This document shows positions 23,911 to 35,689 of a stretch of DNA of 64,000 nucleotides, piece after piece (position 1 is the first letter of the stretch; each line of letters opens with the position of its first letter). The position numbers were made by a program, and so were the translations under genes. The stretch comes from Dugong dugon (taxonomy: Eukaryota; Chordata; Mammalia; Sirenia; Dugongidae): NCBI GenBank assembly GCA_030035585.1, contig CM057481.1, positions 54,197,128 through 54,261,127 on the forward strand, read 5' to 3'. Under the pieces are notes generated by a model that did no database searches, was not told the DNA's origin, and saw only the letters and a program-made list of their open reading frames with translations.

Positions 23911-24628
23911 GTGGTACTTTTAGTCTGCTGTGCCAATAGTTCTCTTCAAGTGCTGGCCCTTTGTTTAGATAAACATCTATTCACAAAGGTTTCAGCTTGT
24001 GGTTGTACAGGCACAGTATGAGCCACACGTATTTTACACCTTAGAAAGAGAGTGTTGTGAGTAGAGGGATAGTGAGAAGACTAGGATTTGAAATAAGCAA
24101 ATTACAAATGAAAAAAAAGTCTCAAAACTTCTCTCCATATAAGAGGACCATATTACTATTCTAATAAAAAATTTAATATATTTTTCTTTCTCACAGCATC
24201 AGTTAGAGATTTTTTTGAGCTGATTATTTCCTTTTTTGAAAGGTAAATGAAGAAAGTTGAGCCTTATTCAATCTTTGTGCAGTAACTTTGATCAGTTAGT
24301 CAGATCCACACATAGTTTGGATATACACAGTCCACATGGGTGAGGTGACTGGAATGGAAAAGGAATTATATGGAACCAGAGAGTACATTCAGTAGGTTTC
24401 AATGGAGCGGTGACTCACATTTTCAGCAGGTCATTTCTTTATTGTGCAGGATCTTCCTTGCATGACAGGATATTTAGTATTCCAGGCTCCTCTCCTGAAA
24501 ATACCAGTAATGTTTCCAAGTCATTATAAGAACTCAAACATTTCCTTTAAGAACCACTGCTTGCTTCACCAAGGGAAACCAAGGGCATCAAAATTTAACC
24601 TGGTCTATTTTACAATTTTAAGGGGGGC
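23911..24628. other. No gene or nameable repeat seen
   Basis: AT-rich, with the small frame 24444-24647 running into the SINE and therefore not a credible gene. Confidence 0.35.
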
Positions 24629-24908
24629 AGTGGTGGTTCGGTGGTAGAATTCTGACCTTCCATGCAAGACTCGGATTCATCCTTGGCCAATGCACCTCAA
24701 GCACAGCCACTACCTGTGTATCAGCGGAGGCTTACATGTTGCTATGATGCTAAACAGGTTTCAGTGGAGCTTCCAGACTAAGACTAGGGAGAAAGCCCTG
24801 GTGATCTATTGCCAAAAAATCAGCCAATGGGTCACAATGATCTGATCCCACTGTGTGTGGGGTCGCCATGAGTTGGGGGCTGATGTGAGGACAGCTAACA
24901 ACAACATT
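24629..24908 (+). mobile_element. tRNA-Gly-derived SINE with RTE-type tail
   Basis: The head 'gcagtggtggttcggtggta', 'gaattctgaccttccatgca' and 'ttggccaatgca' follows a tRNA-Gly (GCC) gene through A and B box positions, with decay in the B box ('cggattcatcc'). A body follows: 'ggcttacatgttgctatgat', 'gtttcagtggagcttccaga', 'agccctggtgatctattgcc'. It ends 'gggtcgccatgagttggggg' and '(ctaacaacaaca)', which is the RTE-type 3' end. It is distinct from the AfroSINE head. A copy in reverse lies at 58850-59177. Confidence 0.8.
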
Positions 24909-25447
24909 TTACAATTTTACTTGGGTTGGCCCTGCAATTAGTGTGCCAAGAAACTATCTTATCTACCAGTAAACGCCTGAGTTAAGGTTCTAATGAAAGA
25001 TGTGGACTCTTCTAAGCCTGGCTCTCCTCTATTTCACTCAAGCTGACACCTTCTTCCTGATCTCATGTCTTTTTGCCATTCACAGATTCACCTAAATCAT
25101 CACTAAGAGGAAAAAGCAATGGGAGAGAGAAGAACAATCTGCAACAATCTCCTCCATCACCACTTCCCATTACTATGGCATAATACTCTATGCCTTTCTA
25201 TGCCAGGATGCATTTTCTGCCACTAACCTTTCTCTTGTGGTTCAAGATCTTCTAAAAAGTGTCAGAATGAATTACACTACACATCAGCAAGCATTGTTCT
25301 TCATTGCACTCTTATTATCACATCCCCTGATTGCATTTAATTTTTACCAGCTAAATGGGATTTTAAGTTACATTAACTCAGTACTTGGATAGCACTTAGA
25401 AGTGATGAGAGTCTAATGTTAAATGACGGAGTTTATCGGAATGTATT
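24909..25447. other. No gene or nameable repeat seen
   Basis: Single-copy looking sequence between a SINE and a possible MITE. Confidence 0.35.
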
Positions 25448-25545
25448 CCAGGGTTTCTCAAAGTATGTTTTGTAGTTCCCTGGCTCTGTTAACAAGCACT
25501 GCCTAGAAAATGATTCCATAGTCAAATAGTTTGGGGAAGGTTGGA
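25448..25545 (+). mobile_element. Possible hAT-type MITE remnant
   Basis: 'cagggtttctcaaagtatgt' and, about 75 bp later, 'gtcaaatagtttggggaagg' resemble the ends of MER1-group non-autonomous hAT elements. The family is not identified. Confidence 0.35.
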
Positions 25546-25679
25546 CTGAACTAGTTATTTTAGAGCATAGCTATACAGAGACTTTACTATGTCAATAAGC
25601 ATTAGGAACTCAATGCAAGGGTGGGAGATGATTTCAGTTTTTCCCAAACATATTTGACAACGGAGTCAACTTTTCTCAC

Positions 25680-26200
25680 TATTGTGGATTGAATTGTGTC
25701 CCCGAAAAATATCTATCAACTTGGCTAGACCATGATTCCCAGTATTGTGTGATTATCTATCATTTTGTCATCTGATGTGATTTTCCAATGTCTTATAAAT
25801 TCTATCTCTATGATGTTGATGAGATAGGATTATTGGCAGTCATGTTAATGAGGCAGGACTCAATCTACAAGACTAGATTGTGTCTTGAGCCAATCTCTTT
25901 TGAGATATAAAAGAGAGGAGTGAGCAGAGAGACAGGGGGACCTCATACCACCAAGAAAGTAGTGCCAGGAGAAGAGCACGTCCTTTGGGTCCAGGGTCCC
26001 TGCGCCCAGGAAGCTCCTAGACCAGTGGAAGATTGATGACAAGGATCTTCCCCTAGAGTCAAAAGAGAGAGAAAGCCTTCCCCTGGAGCTGGCACCATGA
26101 ATTTGGACTTCTAGCCTACTAGACTGTGAGAGAATAAATTTCTGTTTGTTGAAGCCATCCACTTGTATTTCTGTTATAGCAGCACTAGATAACTAAGACA
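25680..26200 (+). mobile_element. MaLR/ERVL-type solo LTR (MLT1-like)
   Basis: A 521-bp LTR. It starts 'tattgtggattgaattgtgt' (TG changed to TA) and ends 'gataactaagaca'. Internal landmarks are 'cccagtattgtgtgattatc', 'ttttgagatataaaagagag' (TATA-like), 'atttggacttctagcctact' and 'gagaataaatttctgtttgt', which contains the AATAAA signal. CTCAC occurs directly before (25675-25679) and after (26201-26205), a 5-bp target duplication as expected for this class. No internal retroviral genes adjoin it. A reverse-oriented relative lies at 29334-29841. Confidence 0.85.
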
Positions 26201-26205
26201 CTCAC

Positions 26206-26423
26206 TAATTATTATTTATCCACTTCAAGTATATATTCAGCCTATGCCATCTACTCTGTTAGCCGCTAACTAGAGCAATAAACACAAGACGAACTAGTCC
26301 AGCGATTATGCCACTTAAGCTATGGGCGTATAGGTATTCAGGGCTGCCGGTTTGGCGCCCAAGCAGTGCACTGCACAATTATAGAGGGTGCCATTGATAC
26401 AAACTACAACGTGAATGATGCAC
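26206..26423. other. Unassigned segment with several CpGs
   Basis: Includes 'ctgccggtttggcgccca' and 'agcagtgcactgcacaatta'. It is GC-richer than its surroundings and lies between two LTRs. I cannot assign it. Confidence 0.3.
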
Positions 26424-27127
26424 TCTATCAGTCAGGGTTCACTCAGAGAAGCAGAACCACTAGGAGTTATACATATATATGTATGTATGTATATGTGTAT
26501 ATATGTATATATATGTGTATACGTGTGTATATGTATATATACACACACATATATAAAGGGATCTGTTACAGGGATTTGACCATACACAATTGTGGGAGCT
26601 GCTTAAAGGTCTCTGTAAAGCCACTGTCTTTGCTTCTGACTCTGGAGCTTCAAATTGGCAGCGCAGATGGGGGGAAAGAGAAGATGGATATAAATTGGAA
26701 GAGAGCAAGGACTAGCTGGAATCCATGAGTTCGGTCTGGAATTTGTGTGAGTTCTCATTCCCTCCAGCTCTGATGAAGTGGGTGTCCTGTAGGAGAAGCT
26801 GGCGGCCTTTATCATGGAGCTAAACACATAGCCAGCTCAGGAGTCACAGAAATGAAGAAGGATCCAGGGATAACGAACAGTTGCAGGCCAGCTGCTGTAC
26901 CACATCGACAAGGTGAGCCAGCAGAGAAGAAATGATTCGTATGAGCTACGGAAGTGCCAACCTCAACCTTCCCAGTGTACAAAATAGTATAACCGGTGCT
27001 TCACTTCTGCCCCTAATTCTCCCATAAGAATCTTTCTTATGGCCCACCCTAACTGGAAAACCAAAGGGAAGGGAATTCTGGGAAATGTAGTGCAGCCTAG
27101 CCAAGTTGACATTACCAAGCCACCAGC
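26424..27127 (-). mobile_element. Second MaLR-type LTR (probable)
   Basis: In reverse it begins like a MaLR LTR end: 'atcagtcagggttcactcag', 'agaagcagaaccactaggag', then an AT-dinucleotide microsatellite and 'agggatctgttacagggatt'. The far side ends 'cctagccaagttgacattac', the reverse of a MaLR LTR start. TGCAC precedes it (26419-26423) and also occurs at 27128-27132, but the right LTR end lacks the usual terminal CA, so the borders are provisional. Confidence 0.6.
26464..26556. repeat. AT-rich microsatellite (TATATG/TATACA)
   Basis: Alternating purine-pyrimidine tract at the usual microsatellite position of MaLR LTRs. It is largely self-complementary. Confidence 0.85.
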
Positions 27128-27339
27128 TGCACCCTGGAGTTCTGCAGTATATACAGCCTGCACAACCACATGTGCCAGTCTGAAGACATTAATCAGGCAA
27201 CCACTGTACCAGTCCCACTGTGATAAGGGCTACAAGAGGGGGTACATGGTCATGTAACAGACTATACTAGCGACACCATGCTTATTCAGAGAAGATGGCA
27301 ATTGGGAGCAATGGGATGGCAATGCTCACAATTTCCCTT

Positions 27340-27470
27340 CTAATGGCATTAACTTAAGAGCCAGGAAGCCTGCATGCAAATCCCAATTCTACCACTTACT
27401 AGCATGAAATAATGAAATGAACAAATTTATAAAGGTTTTACTCCTTTATACCTTTCTCAGATAACAAAAA
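27340..27470 (+). mobile_element. MIR SINE fragment
   Basis: 'taacttaagagccaggaagc', 'ctgcatgcaaatcccaattc' and 'taccacttactagcatga' match the sense MIR 5' half including the B-box region. Confidence 0.65.
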
Positions 27471-28283
27471 CAATCTTGGATTAATTTTACCCTTTTCTTA
27501 ACTGCAAAAAGATTTATGAGCAAAAGGACAGATCTTTATTTCTTCTGATTATGTCCTATGCATCTCAGAAGAGATTTACAATTCAAGACAAATAACTTAA
27601 TACTTTTTATTTATCAGAGAAGCAATGAAAATACCACTTCAGTCTAACTTGCAGAAGGGGAAATATCCCTCATTTTCATCTCCACTCTATCCCTTTGCCA
27701 TGTTCGACTGTATTTTTTTTTCTCTGCCCACTAAAATTTTATCATCCCTTCTCCAGAGATCTCAGTTTTTTCCTTAGAATTTGTATTACATTAACTAGTG
27801 TGGATTCTGAGATCTCTGTAGCATTACCTGTGTAGGTGCTGTGTGGTTTTACATTATTAATTTTATAATTTAGGGACATAAGGATATTCTTTTCCAATTA
27901 GTCTCTATGGATCTTCAAAGAATATTTTATCTCATATAACATCAAATAGTACAGCTTACAACTTTTTATTTGGTTTACCGTTCTTTAAAGGATACAAAGA
28001 CATTACCTGTGAATAGCTGATCAAATGTTAGAATTTCCTTTTGGATCCAAAAGTTCTGTTAAACTGAAATTGTATTTGAAGTTCAATTTATTTAAATGTC
28101 CTGATTTAAGGGTAACCCATGAGAGGTGGTCTAGACAAAAAAACTGATCAAGATAACACTTTTTTTTTCCTGTCCCTTCTGGCTTAAAAAAATGGCGGAG
28201 TGGGGGAAGCAGCACTTCTCACTGATGTTGATAGAACACCAAGATCTGTATGAAAGAAATTATGGTTGTCTATCTCTACTTAG
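27471..28283. other. No gene or nameable repeat seen
   Basis: AT-rich. The frame at 28021-28215 (minus) is not supported by any motif. Confidence 0.35.
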
Positions 28284-28490
28284 AGGTCCCTGGGTGGTGC
28301 AAATGGTTTGCACCCAACTACTAACGTAAAGGTTGGTGGTTTGAACTCACCCCACCGTGCCATGGAAGAAAGGCCTGGTGATCTGTAAAGATTACAGCCA
28401 AGAAAACCCTATGGAGTGGTGGTACTCTTTAACACATGGGGTTGCCATGAATCAGAATTGACTCAATGGCAGTGGGTTTCGTTTTCTGGT
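28284..28490 (+). mobile_element. AfroSINE, full length
   Basis: Head 'gtccctgggtggtgcaaatg' and 'aaaggttggtggtttgaact', middle 'aggcctggtgatctgtaaag', end 'atcagaattgactcaatggc', then a T-containing tail. The tRNA-like head is closest to tRNA-Asn in layout. Confidence 0.85.
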
Positions 28491-28720
28491 TCCTACTTGG
28501 GAAAGAAAATCTGGCAAATGAAAAAACAAAGACACAGTCAATAAGATGTCAAAGAACTTGACAATTAAAAGAATAAAACAAGAGATCCCCCTCCCCCCAA
28601 AGAGAGAGACATTTCCAGATGTTAACATTCAGGGTAAATTTTACAGACCTGTTGTATTGATTAAAGAAAAGTTTATTTTAAACGTCATCGTATCTTGGTC
28701 AATAAGATCTATTCTTTTAC

Positions 28721-29205
28721 ATGTTGTTAGGTGCCATGGAATCAGTTCCAACTCATAGAGACCCTACATACAACAGAACAAAACACTGCCCGTTCCTGAG
28801 CCATCCTCACCATTGTTGTTATGTTTGAGCCCATTGTTGCAGCCACTGTGTCAGTCCATCTCATTGAGGGTCTTCCTCTTTTTCACTGACCCTCTGCTTT
28901 ACCAAGCATGATGTCCTTCTCCAGGGACCGGTCCCTCCTGACAACACGTCCAAAGTACTTGAAACAAAGTATACCATTCTTGCTTCTAAGGAACATTCTG
29001 GCTGTACCTCTTCCAAGACAAACTTGTTCGTTCTTCTGGCAGCCCATGGCATATTCAATATTCTTCACCGACACCATAATTCAAAGGCGTCAATTCTTCT
29101 TCAGCCTTCTTGTCACATGCATGTGAAACAATTGACAATACCATGGCTTTTGTCAGGCACACCTTAGTCCTCAAAGTGACATCTTTGCTTTTTAACCGTT
29201 TAAAG
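28721..29205 (-). mobile_element. RTE LINE 3' end
   Basis: The minus-strand RTE 3' 485 bp: 'gttgttaggtgccatggaat', 'cagttccaactcatagagac', 'tctgctttaccaagcatgat', 'ccaaagtacttgaaacaaag', 'attcttcaccgacaccataa', 'cctcaaagtgacatctttgc'. It aligns along its whole length with 33080-33560. The open frames on both strands here (28861-29126) derive from it. Confidence 0.9.
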
Positions 29206-29333
29206 AGGCCTTCAAATAATTATTTTGAATGATTATTTAGAATGTAGGAAAAGGTGCTGTACTGTAAGAAGCCAATAAATCGATACCTTCCTATTAATAA
29301 AAAATTTCAAAGTAATTTTAAATACAAACACAG

Positions 29334-29841
29334 GGTCTTAATCATCTAGTGCCGCTATAACAGAAATACCACAAGTGGATGGCTTTAACAAAGAGAAGTT
29401 TATTCTCTCACAGTCCAGTAGGCTAGAAGTCCAAATTCAGGGTGCCAGTCCAGGGGAAGGCTTTCTCTCTCTGTCGGCTCTAGAGGAAGGCTCTTGGCAT
29501 CAGTCTTCCCTTGGACTACGAGCTTCTCTGCACAGGAACCCCGGGTCCAAAGGATGCGTTCTGCTCCTGGTGCCGCCTTCTTGGTGGTATGAGGTTCCCA
29601 AGTTTCTCTGCTCACTTCTCTTTTATATCTCAAAAGAGATTGACTTAAGACACTACCTAATCTTGTAGATCTCATCAATATAACTGCCACTAATCCATCT
29701 TATTACATCATAGTAATAGGATTTACAACACATCGGAAAATCACATCAGATTACAAAATGGTAGACAATCACACAATACTGGGAATCATGACCTAGCCAA
29801 GTTGACAGATATTTTTGGGGGACACAATTCAATCCATGACA
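29334..29841 (-). mobile_element. MaLR/ERVL-type solo LTR (MLT1-like), reverse
   Basis: A 508-bp relative of the LTR at 25680-26200 in opposite orientation. Matching landmarks: 'aagtttattctctcacagtc', 'aggctagaagtccaaattca', 'tcttttatatctcaaaagag', 'cacacaatactgggaatcat', 'acacaattcaatccatgaca'. CACAG flanks it on both sides (29329-29333 and 29842-29846). The separate target duplications show two independent insertions. The frames at 29375-29668 and 29400-29690 are inside the LTR. Confidence 0.9.
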
Positions 29842-30439
29842 CACAGTAAAGCACATTATTTTAAGAGTAAATGACATTCTATATTGTTATAATCACTATC
29901 ATTCAAATATTTCAAAACACCAAGATTTTGAGTGAGAGCAATTTGTTTGTAAATTACCGTAAATTGCCCCCCAACAAACACACTAAAAGTTTCATATTTT
30001 TTAAAAAAATAATATTCCAGATTTACTGGCAGCTAGTACACCTCTTCACCACTACAAAGCAATTTTGAGAAGTTAAGGAGTCGTATCTGGTCTTATTGCC
30101 TTGAATTTTATAAGCCGTCTTTTTCCCCTTTAGAGGATTTTCCAGCAGTTTTTAGCTAAACAAAGACCTCACAGTAGTCAAATACGAAGACAAAATACTT
30201 GTAAACTCCATCTGGATGTCAACTAGTCCTTTAAAGGTAAATTTGTATACTGTAGGATAAAATTAACTTTATAGGCTAATGGAGACTTATTTTTAAAACT
30301 ATACTTTCCAATAGGTTTTATTTATTTTAGGGTTTTTCTCATTCTTCCCTTTAAAAATGTTTAATTTGATAAATACTGAAACAACAAAACAGGAAAATTA
30401 TACACTTGTATGTAAATGCTTACAATTGCTTTATTTTTA
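29842..30439. other. No gene or nameable repeat seen
   Basis: AT-rich, apparently single copy. Confidence 0.35.
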
Positions 30440-30545
30440 ATAGCCAAAAGTAAATAGCAGTGCTATCATCTCTATTTTACAGACAAGGAAACTGAGGCAC
30501 AGAGAGGTTGTGACTTGCTTTCCCCCAACTGCCTATTTTCTCTAC
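30440..30545 (-). mobile_element. MIR SINE fragment
   Basis: 'tgctatcatctctattttac', 'agacaaggaaactgaggcac', 'agagaggttgtgacttgct' is the well kept antisense MIR core. Confidence 0.8.
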
Positions 30546-31544
30546 TTTCCCACAATCGAAACAAGGCCACTTTAGCTGACCTAAGCTGTTAAATGCTGGC
30601 TGATTGAATCCCAATTCCACATTTTGGAGAGAGGATTGTATTGGCTAGCTTGAATCATCCATTTATGAGACGATCTACTGCGGCCAAGGAACAAGGTTGC
30701 CTCGTGGTGCTGGACCCACCTCTGTGAATGATGGCAATCATTATCTGAGAAGGAAGCAATTCTGAACAGAACTCCCTAAGTGTTGGCAAACATTGGTGAA
30801 CTCACCTTATGAGTGTCAGGAGAGCAGAGGTGACTAGAAATAGAAGTACAGTGAAACGTTATATGCTCAGATTAACAAAATAAATAGTATCTTTATTTCT
30901 CCATAACTGATATTAACGTAGCATTTGAGCCAACACTTCTGCTGTGGTGGAAAACAAACTCGCAAGTTCAAGGTTGTACAATATCTTCCAGTTAAAAAGG
31001 GTTAACATAGCCGCATCCTTCTTTCTCCTCTGGTAACACATCTAATCCATAATAACTGTCTGTCATTGCTGGTATTTACCTATGTAAAAGGCTTCCTGCT
31101 AGCCTTTGAGGATGGTCTCTGTCCCTACTGTTTCTTCTCCCAATGTCTATAACCTCTCCATTGCCTGTAGCTGGTATAGCACATACAACTTCCACTAATG
31201 GTATTCTTCTTGTGATCAAGAGCCTTGTTCTTGTTTTCTGGCCCTCAGTACCTATCGCAAACTTGGAGGAAGTTTGAAATTCTCTCCAGGTCTCCTCATA
31301 ACACGTTGCACTCAAGTCCTTCCACCCTGACGATTCTATCTGCCATTTGATAGTCAGGCGCTATGATGTATGCAGAGATTTTCTGAAAGTCTCAAAATCT
31401 ACTAAGGTACTTCTAGGAAACTGGGTAAAGGTCTTTTCTGTTCTTGTACTCCCCAGCTTATCTGGGGATCGTATTGTCCCAATCTTTCCAGGATTATCTA
31501 AAACAATAAGTAAATGAGCCCCTTTTTAATGAAACTCATCATCT
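30546..31544. other. Mostly unassigned; faint old repeat at the start
   Basis: 30600-30780 has phrases ('ggctagcttgaatcatcc', 'actgcggccaaggaaca') reminiscent of an old DNA-transposon type repeat, too worn to name. 31076-31315 is open on the minus strand for 79 codons, but nothing in the residues is familiar and no splice signals frame it. Confidence 0.3.
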
Positions 31545-31700
31545 AAACCATAACTCATTGCCACTGAGTTAATTCCAACTCATAGGGTTTCCAGAAGCAA
31601 ACTGTCTCATCTTTTCTCCTGCAGAGCATCTGGTGAGTTCGAAGCCACTAACCTTTCTGTTAGCAGCCAAGCGCTTAACCACAGCACCACCAGGGTTTCT
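31545..31700 (-). mobile_element. AfroSINE
   Basis: Antisense: 'attgccactgagttaattcc', 'aactcatagggtttccagaa' (with a central deletion), 'ctggtgagttcgaagccact', 'aacctttctgttagcagcca', 'cttaaccacagcaccaccag'. Confidence 0.85.
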
Positions 31701-33534
31701 TATCTAAACCACAGTCACTCATAAACCTTCAAATCTCCTTCCTACCCACTTGCCAAAATGTAATTTGGTGGGCTGGTTAGCTTGAACACTATTTTTAAGT
31801 AATTTTGCATTGTTTCCTAATATATGATTTATGGTTTAAACAGGATCTCAACTCTTTGATACTTATCATAATAAGGCTTTCCTTTAAATACTACTGATTC
31901 AGCTATGAACTTAAAGTGGAATGTGAACCTCAAAGTCGAGCCACCCTTGGTTCTAGGCTGCTCTGCCCTTCACCAGAGACAGCATATATGGAGAAAGTGG
32001 TGTCTTATATCAGATTGATGGGAAGGGTAGAGGTAAAGGGATTTATAATACACAGAGTCTTCTGCTTTGGGTTATGACAGAATAAATGGTACTGGACTTG
32101 CATCCCTTTGTATATAGATATAAAACCAGACAAAATATATAAGAAAACTGTGTTTTAGGCATGAGACAACAGGAAGAACAGAACTGTTATTCTTGAGAGT
32201 AGGAAAACACAAAAGATGGGCCACATATTTGCTTCATCTCTTGACTTGGGAACATTTTTGCTACTATGTGCAGGGCAGTAGAGGACGAATGGAACAGCTG
32301 ACTTGCTGAATTGAGGAGGAAGACAGAGGTTTTGGGCTACTGAAGTAAGTGGCTGTAATTTGCAGTGCAGGGCTTTGGAGAAGATGGAAGTGCACAGGGA
32401 AGGAAAGGAGCAGGGTTTACCACAGGTGTTTTTGGATATTAGCTGGAATGTGTATGTGTAGAACAAGACTTAACAAAGCCTTGGAAAAAGTAGTGCTGTG
32501 AGGCTGAGAGCTGAATGGAAGTAACAGAGGTAACACAGTGTTGAAAGACACTCTGGCCCAACCAGAGTAGAGATATCTCACTGAGCCACTTGAACATTTA
32601 ATTGAAACCTAAGAAAGGACATGCCTTGGGAATAATAAGGAGGTCCTAAAGCATAAGCCACACTCCAGGACCAAGAAAAATACTGAAATTGATGAATCTT
32701 AACAAAAAACATAACCAAACCTGGCAGTATCAAAAGGATACACCAGTAATTTAACTGCCTGCCAGAATAAAAATAAATACCCTTTAAAAGAATATGGCCT
32801 AGCCCAGACTTTCTACAATGTATCATTCACAAAGCCAAGCATACAATAAAAAATTATCAGACATGCAAAAAATCAAGAAAATATAACCCATAACCATAAA
32901 AAGAAGTAGTTGATAGAAGACCTAACTGTTGGAGTTGCCAGACAATGACATTAAAATATTTATAATAAATATGATCAAGAACTTAAAGAAAATCTGAGAA
33001 ACATCTCACAACACGGATGAATCTGGAGGGAATTATGCAGAGTAAAATAAGTCAATCACAAAAGGACAAATATAATTGTTGTTGTTGTTAGGTGCCATCT
33101 AGTCAGTTCCAACTCGTAGCGATGCTATGTACAACAGAAGGAAACACTGCCATTGTTATGCTTGAGCTCATCATTGAGCCACTGTGTCAATTCATCTCCT
33201 TAAGGGTCTTCCCCTTTTTCTCTAACTCTCTGCTTTACCAGGCATAATGTCATTCTCCAGGGACTGGTCTCTTCTGATAACATATCCAAAGTATGTGAGG
33301 AAAAGTCTTGCCATCCTTGGTTCTAAGGAGCATTCTGGCTGTACTTCTTCCAAGACAGATTTGTTCGTTCCTTTGGCAGTCCGTGGTATATTCAGTATTC
33401 TTCACCAACACCCTAATTCAAAGGTGTCAATTCTTCTTTGGTCTTCCTTGTTCGTTGTCCAGTTTTTGCATGCATGTGAGGCAATTGAAAATACCATGGC
33501 TTGGGTCAGGTGCACCTTAGTTCTCAAAGTGACA

Positions 33535-35654
33535 TCATTGATTTTTTAACACTTTGAAGAGATCTTTTGCAGCAGATTTGCCTAATGCAATGCATCGTTT
33601 GATTTCTTGACTGCTGCTTCTGTAGGCGTTGATTATGGATCTAAGTAAAATGAAATCCTTGACAACTTCAATCTTTTCTCTGTTTATCATGATATTGCTT
33701 ATTGGTCCAGTTGTGAAGATTTTTGTTTTCTTTATGTTGAGGTGTAATCCATACTGAAGGCTGTAGTCTTTGATCTTCATCAGTAAGTGCTTTAAATCCT
33801 CTTCAGTTTCAACAAGCAAGGGTGTGTCATCTGCATAACACGGGTTGTTAATGACTCTTCCTCCAATTCTGATGCCACTTTCTTCTTCATATCTCCCAGC
33901 TTCTCAGATTATTTGTTCAGCATACAGATCGAATAAATATGGTGAAAGGATACAATTCCAATGCACACCTTTCCTAATTTTAAACCACACAGTATTCCCT
34001 TGTTCTGTTTGAACAACTGCCTCGTGGTCTATGTACAGGTTCCTCATGAGCACAGTTATGTGTTCTGGAATTCCCATTCTTCACAATGTTATCCATAATT
34101 TATTATGATTTAAACAGTCAAATGCCTTTGCATAGTCAATATAACACAAGTAAACATCTTTCTGGTATTCTCTGCTTTCAGCCAGGATTCGTCTGACATC
34201 AGCAATGATATCCGTCATTCCACGTCCTCTTCTGAATTCAGCCTGAATTTCTGACAGTTCCCGATTGATGTACTGCTGCAACAGCTTTTGAATTACCTTC
34301 AGCAAAATTTTACTTGCATGTGATATTAATAATATTGTTCAATAATTTCTGCATTCTGTTGGATCCCCTTTCTTTGGAATAGGCAAAAATATGGATCTCT
34401 TCCAGTTGGTTGGTCAGGTAGCTGTCTTCCAAATTTCTTGGCATAGACGAGCGAGCATTTCCAGTGCTGCATCCATTTGTTGAAACATCTCCGTTGGTAT
34501 TTCATCAATTCCTGGAGTCTTGTTTTTCACCAATGTCTTCAGTGCATCTTGGACTTCTTCCTTCAATACCATTGGTTCTTGATCATATGCTACCTCCTGT
34601 AATGATTGAACATCAACCAATTCTTTTTGGTACAGTGACCTGTGTATTTCTTCTGAAGCTTCCTGTGTCTTTCAGTATTTTGCCCATAGAATCCTTCAAT
34701 ATTGCAACTCAAGGACTTGAATTTTTTCTTCAGTTCTTTTAGCTTGAGAAATGCCAGGTGTGTTCTTCCCTTTTGGTTTTCTAACTCCAAGTCTTTGCAC
34801 AAGTCATCTTAATACTTTACTTTGTCTTCTTGAACTGCCCTTTGAAATCTTCTGTTCAACTCTTTTACTTCATCATTTCTTCCATTACTTTAGCTACTCG
34901 ATGTTCAAGAGCAAGTTTCAGAGTCTGTTCTGACATCCATTTTGGTCTATTCTTCCTTTCTTGTCTTTTTAATGACCTCTTGCATTCTTCATGTATGATG
35001 TCCTTGATGTCATTCCACAACTCATCTGGTCTTCACTCATTAGTTTTAAATGCATCAGATCTATTCCTGAGATGGTCTCTAAATTCAGGTGGGATATATT
35101 CAAGATTGTACTTTGGTTCTCATGGACTTGTTCTAATTGTCTTCAGTTTCAACTTGAACTTGCATATGAGCAATTGATGCTCTGTTCTGCAGTCAGCCCC
35201 TGGCCTTGTTCTGACTGATGATATTGAGCTTCTCCATCATCTTTCCACAGATGTAATTGATTTGATTCCTGTGTATTCCAACCAATGAGGTCCACGTGTA
35301 TAGTCACTATTTATGTCATTGAAAAAAGGTATTTGCAATGAAGAAGTCGTTGGTCTTGTAAAATTCTATCAGGCTATCTCCAATATCGTTTCTATCACTG
35401 AAGCCATATTTTCCAACTACCAATCCTTCTTTTTCTGCAACTTTCTCATTCCAATCACCAGTAATTATCAATGCATCTCGATTGAATGTTTGATCAATTT
35501 CAGACTGCACAAGTTGGTGAAAATCTTCGATTTATTCATCTTTGGCCTTAGTGGTTGGTTTGTAAATTTGAATAATAGTCGTATTAACTGGTCTTCCTTG
35601 TAGGTGTGTGGGTATTATCCTATCACTGACAGTATTGTACTTCAGGATAGATCT

Positions 35655-35689
<35 letters not shown>

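Noticed and set aside
24629..24700. tRNA-Gly gene
   Set aside because: The match is the head of a SINE. The B box and acceptor pairing are decayed, and the SINE body and RTE tail follow directly.
26366..26728. 120-codon plus frame with Tyr/Ile/Cys repeats
   Set aside because: The repeats are the AT microsatellite of an LTR; the rest is LTR sequence.
31076..31315. 79-codon minus frame as a gene or processed pseudogene
   Set aside because: No familiar residues, no flanking poly(A) or target duplication, and no splice signals.
34464..34742. 92-codon plus-strand frame and its neighbours up to 35218
   Set aside because: Antisense to the RTE reverse transcriptase and endonuclease remnants.
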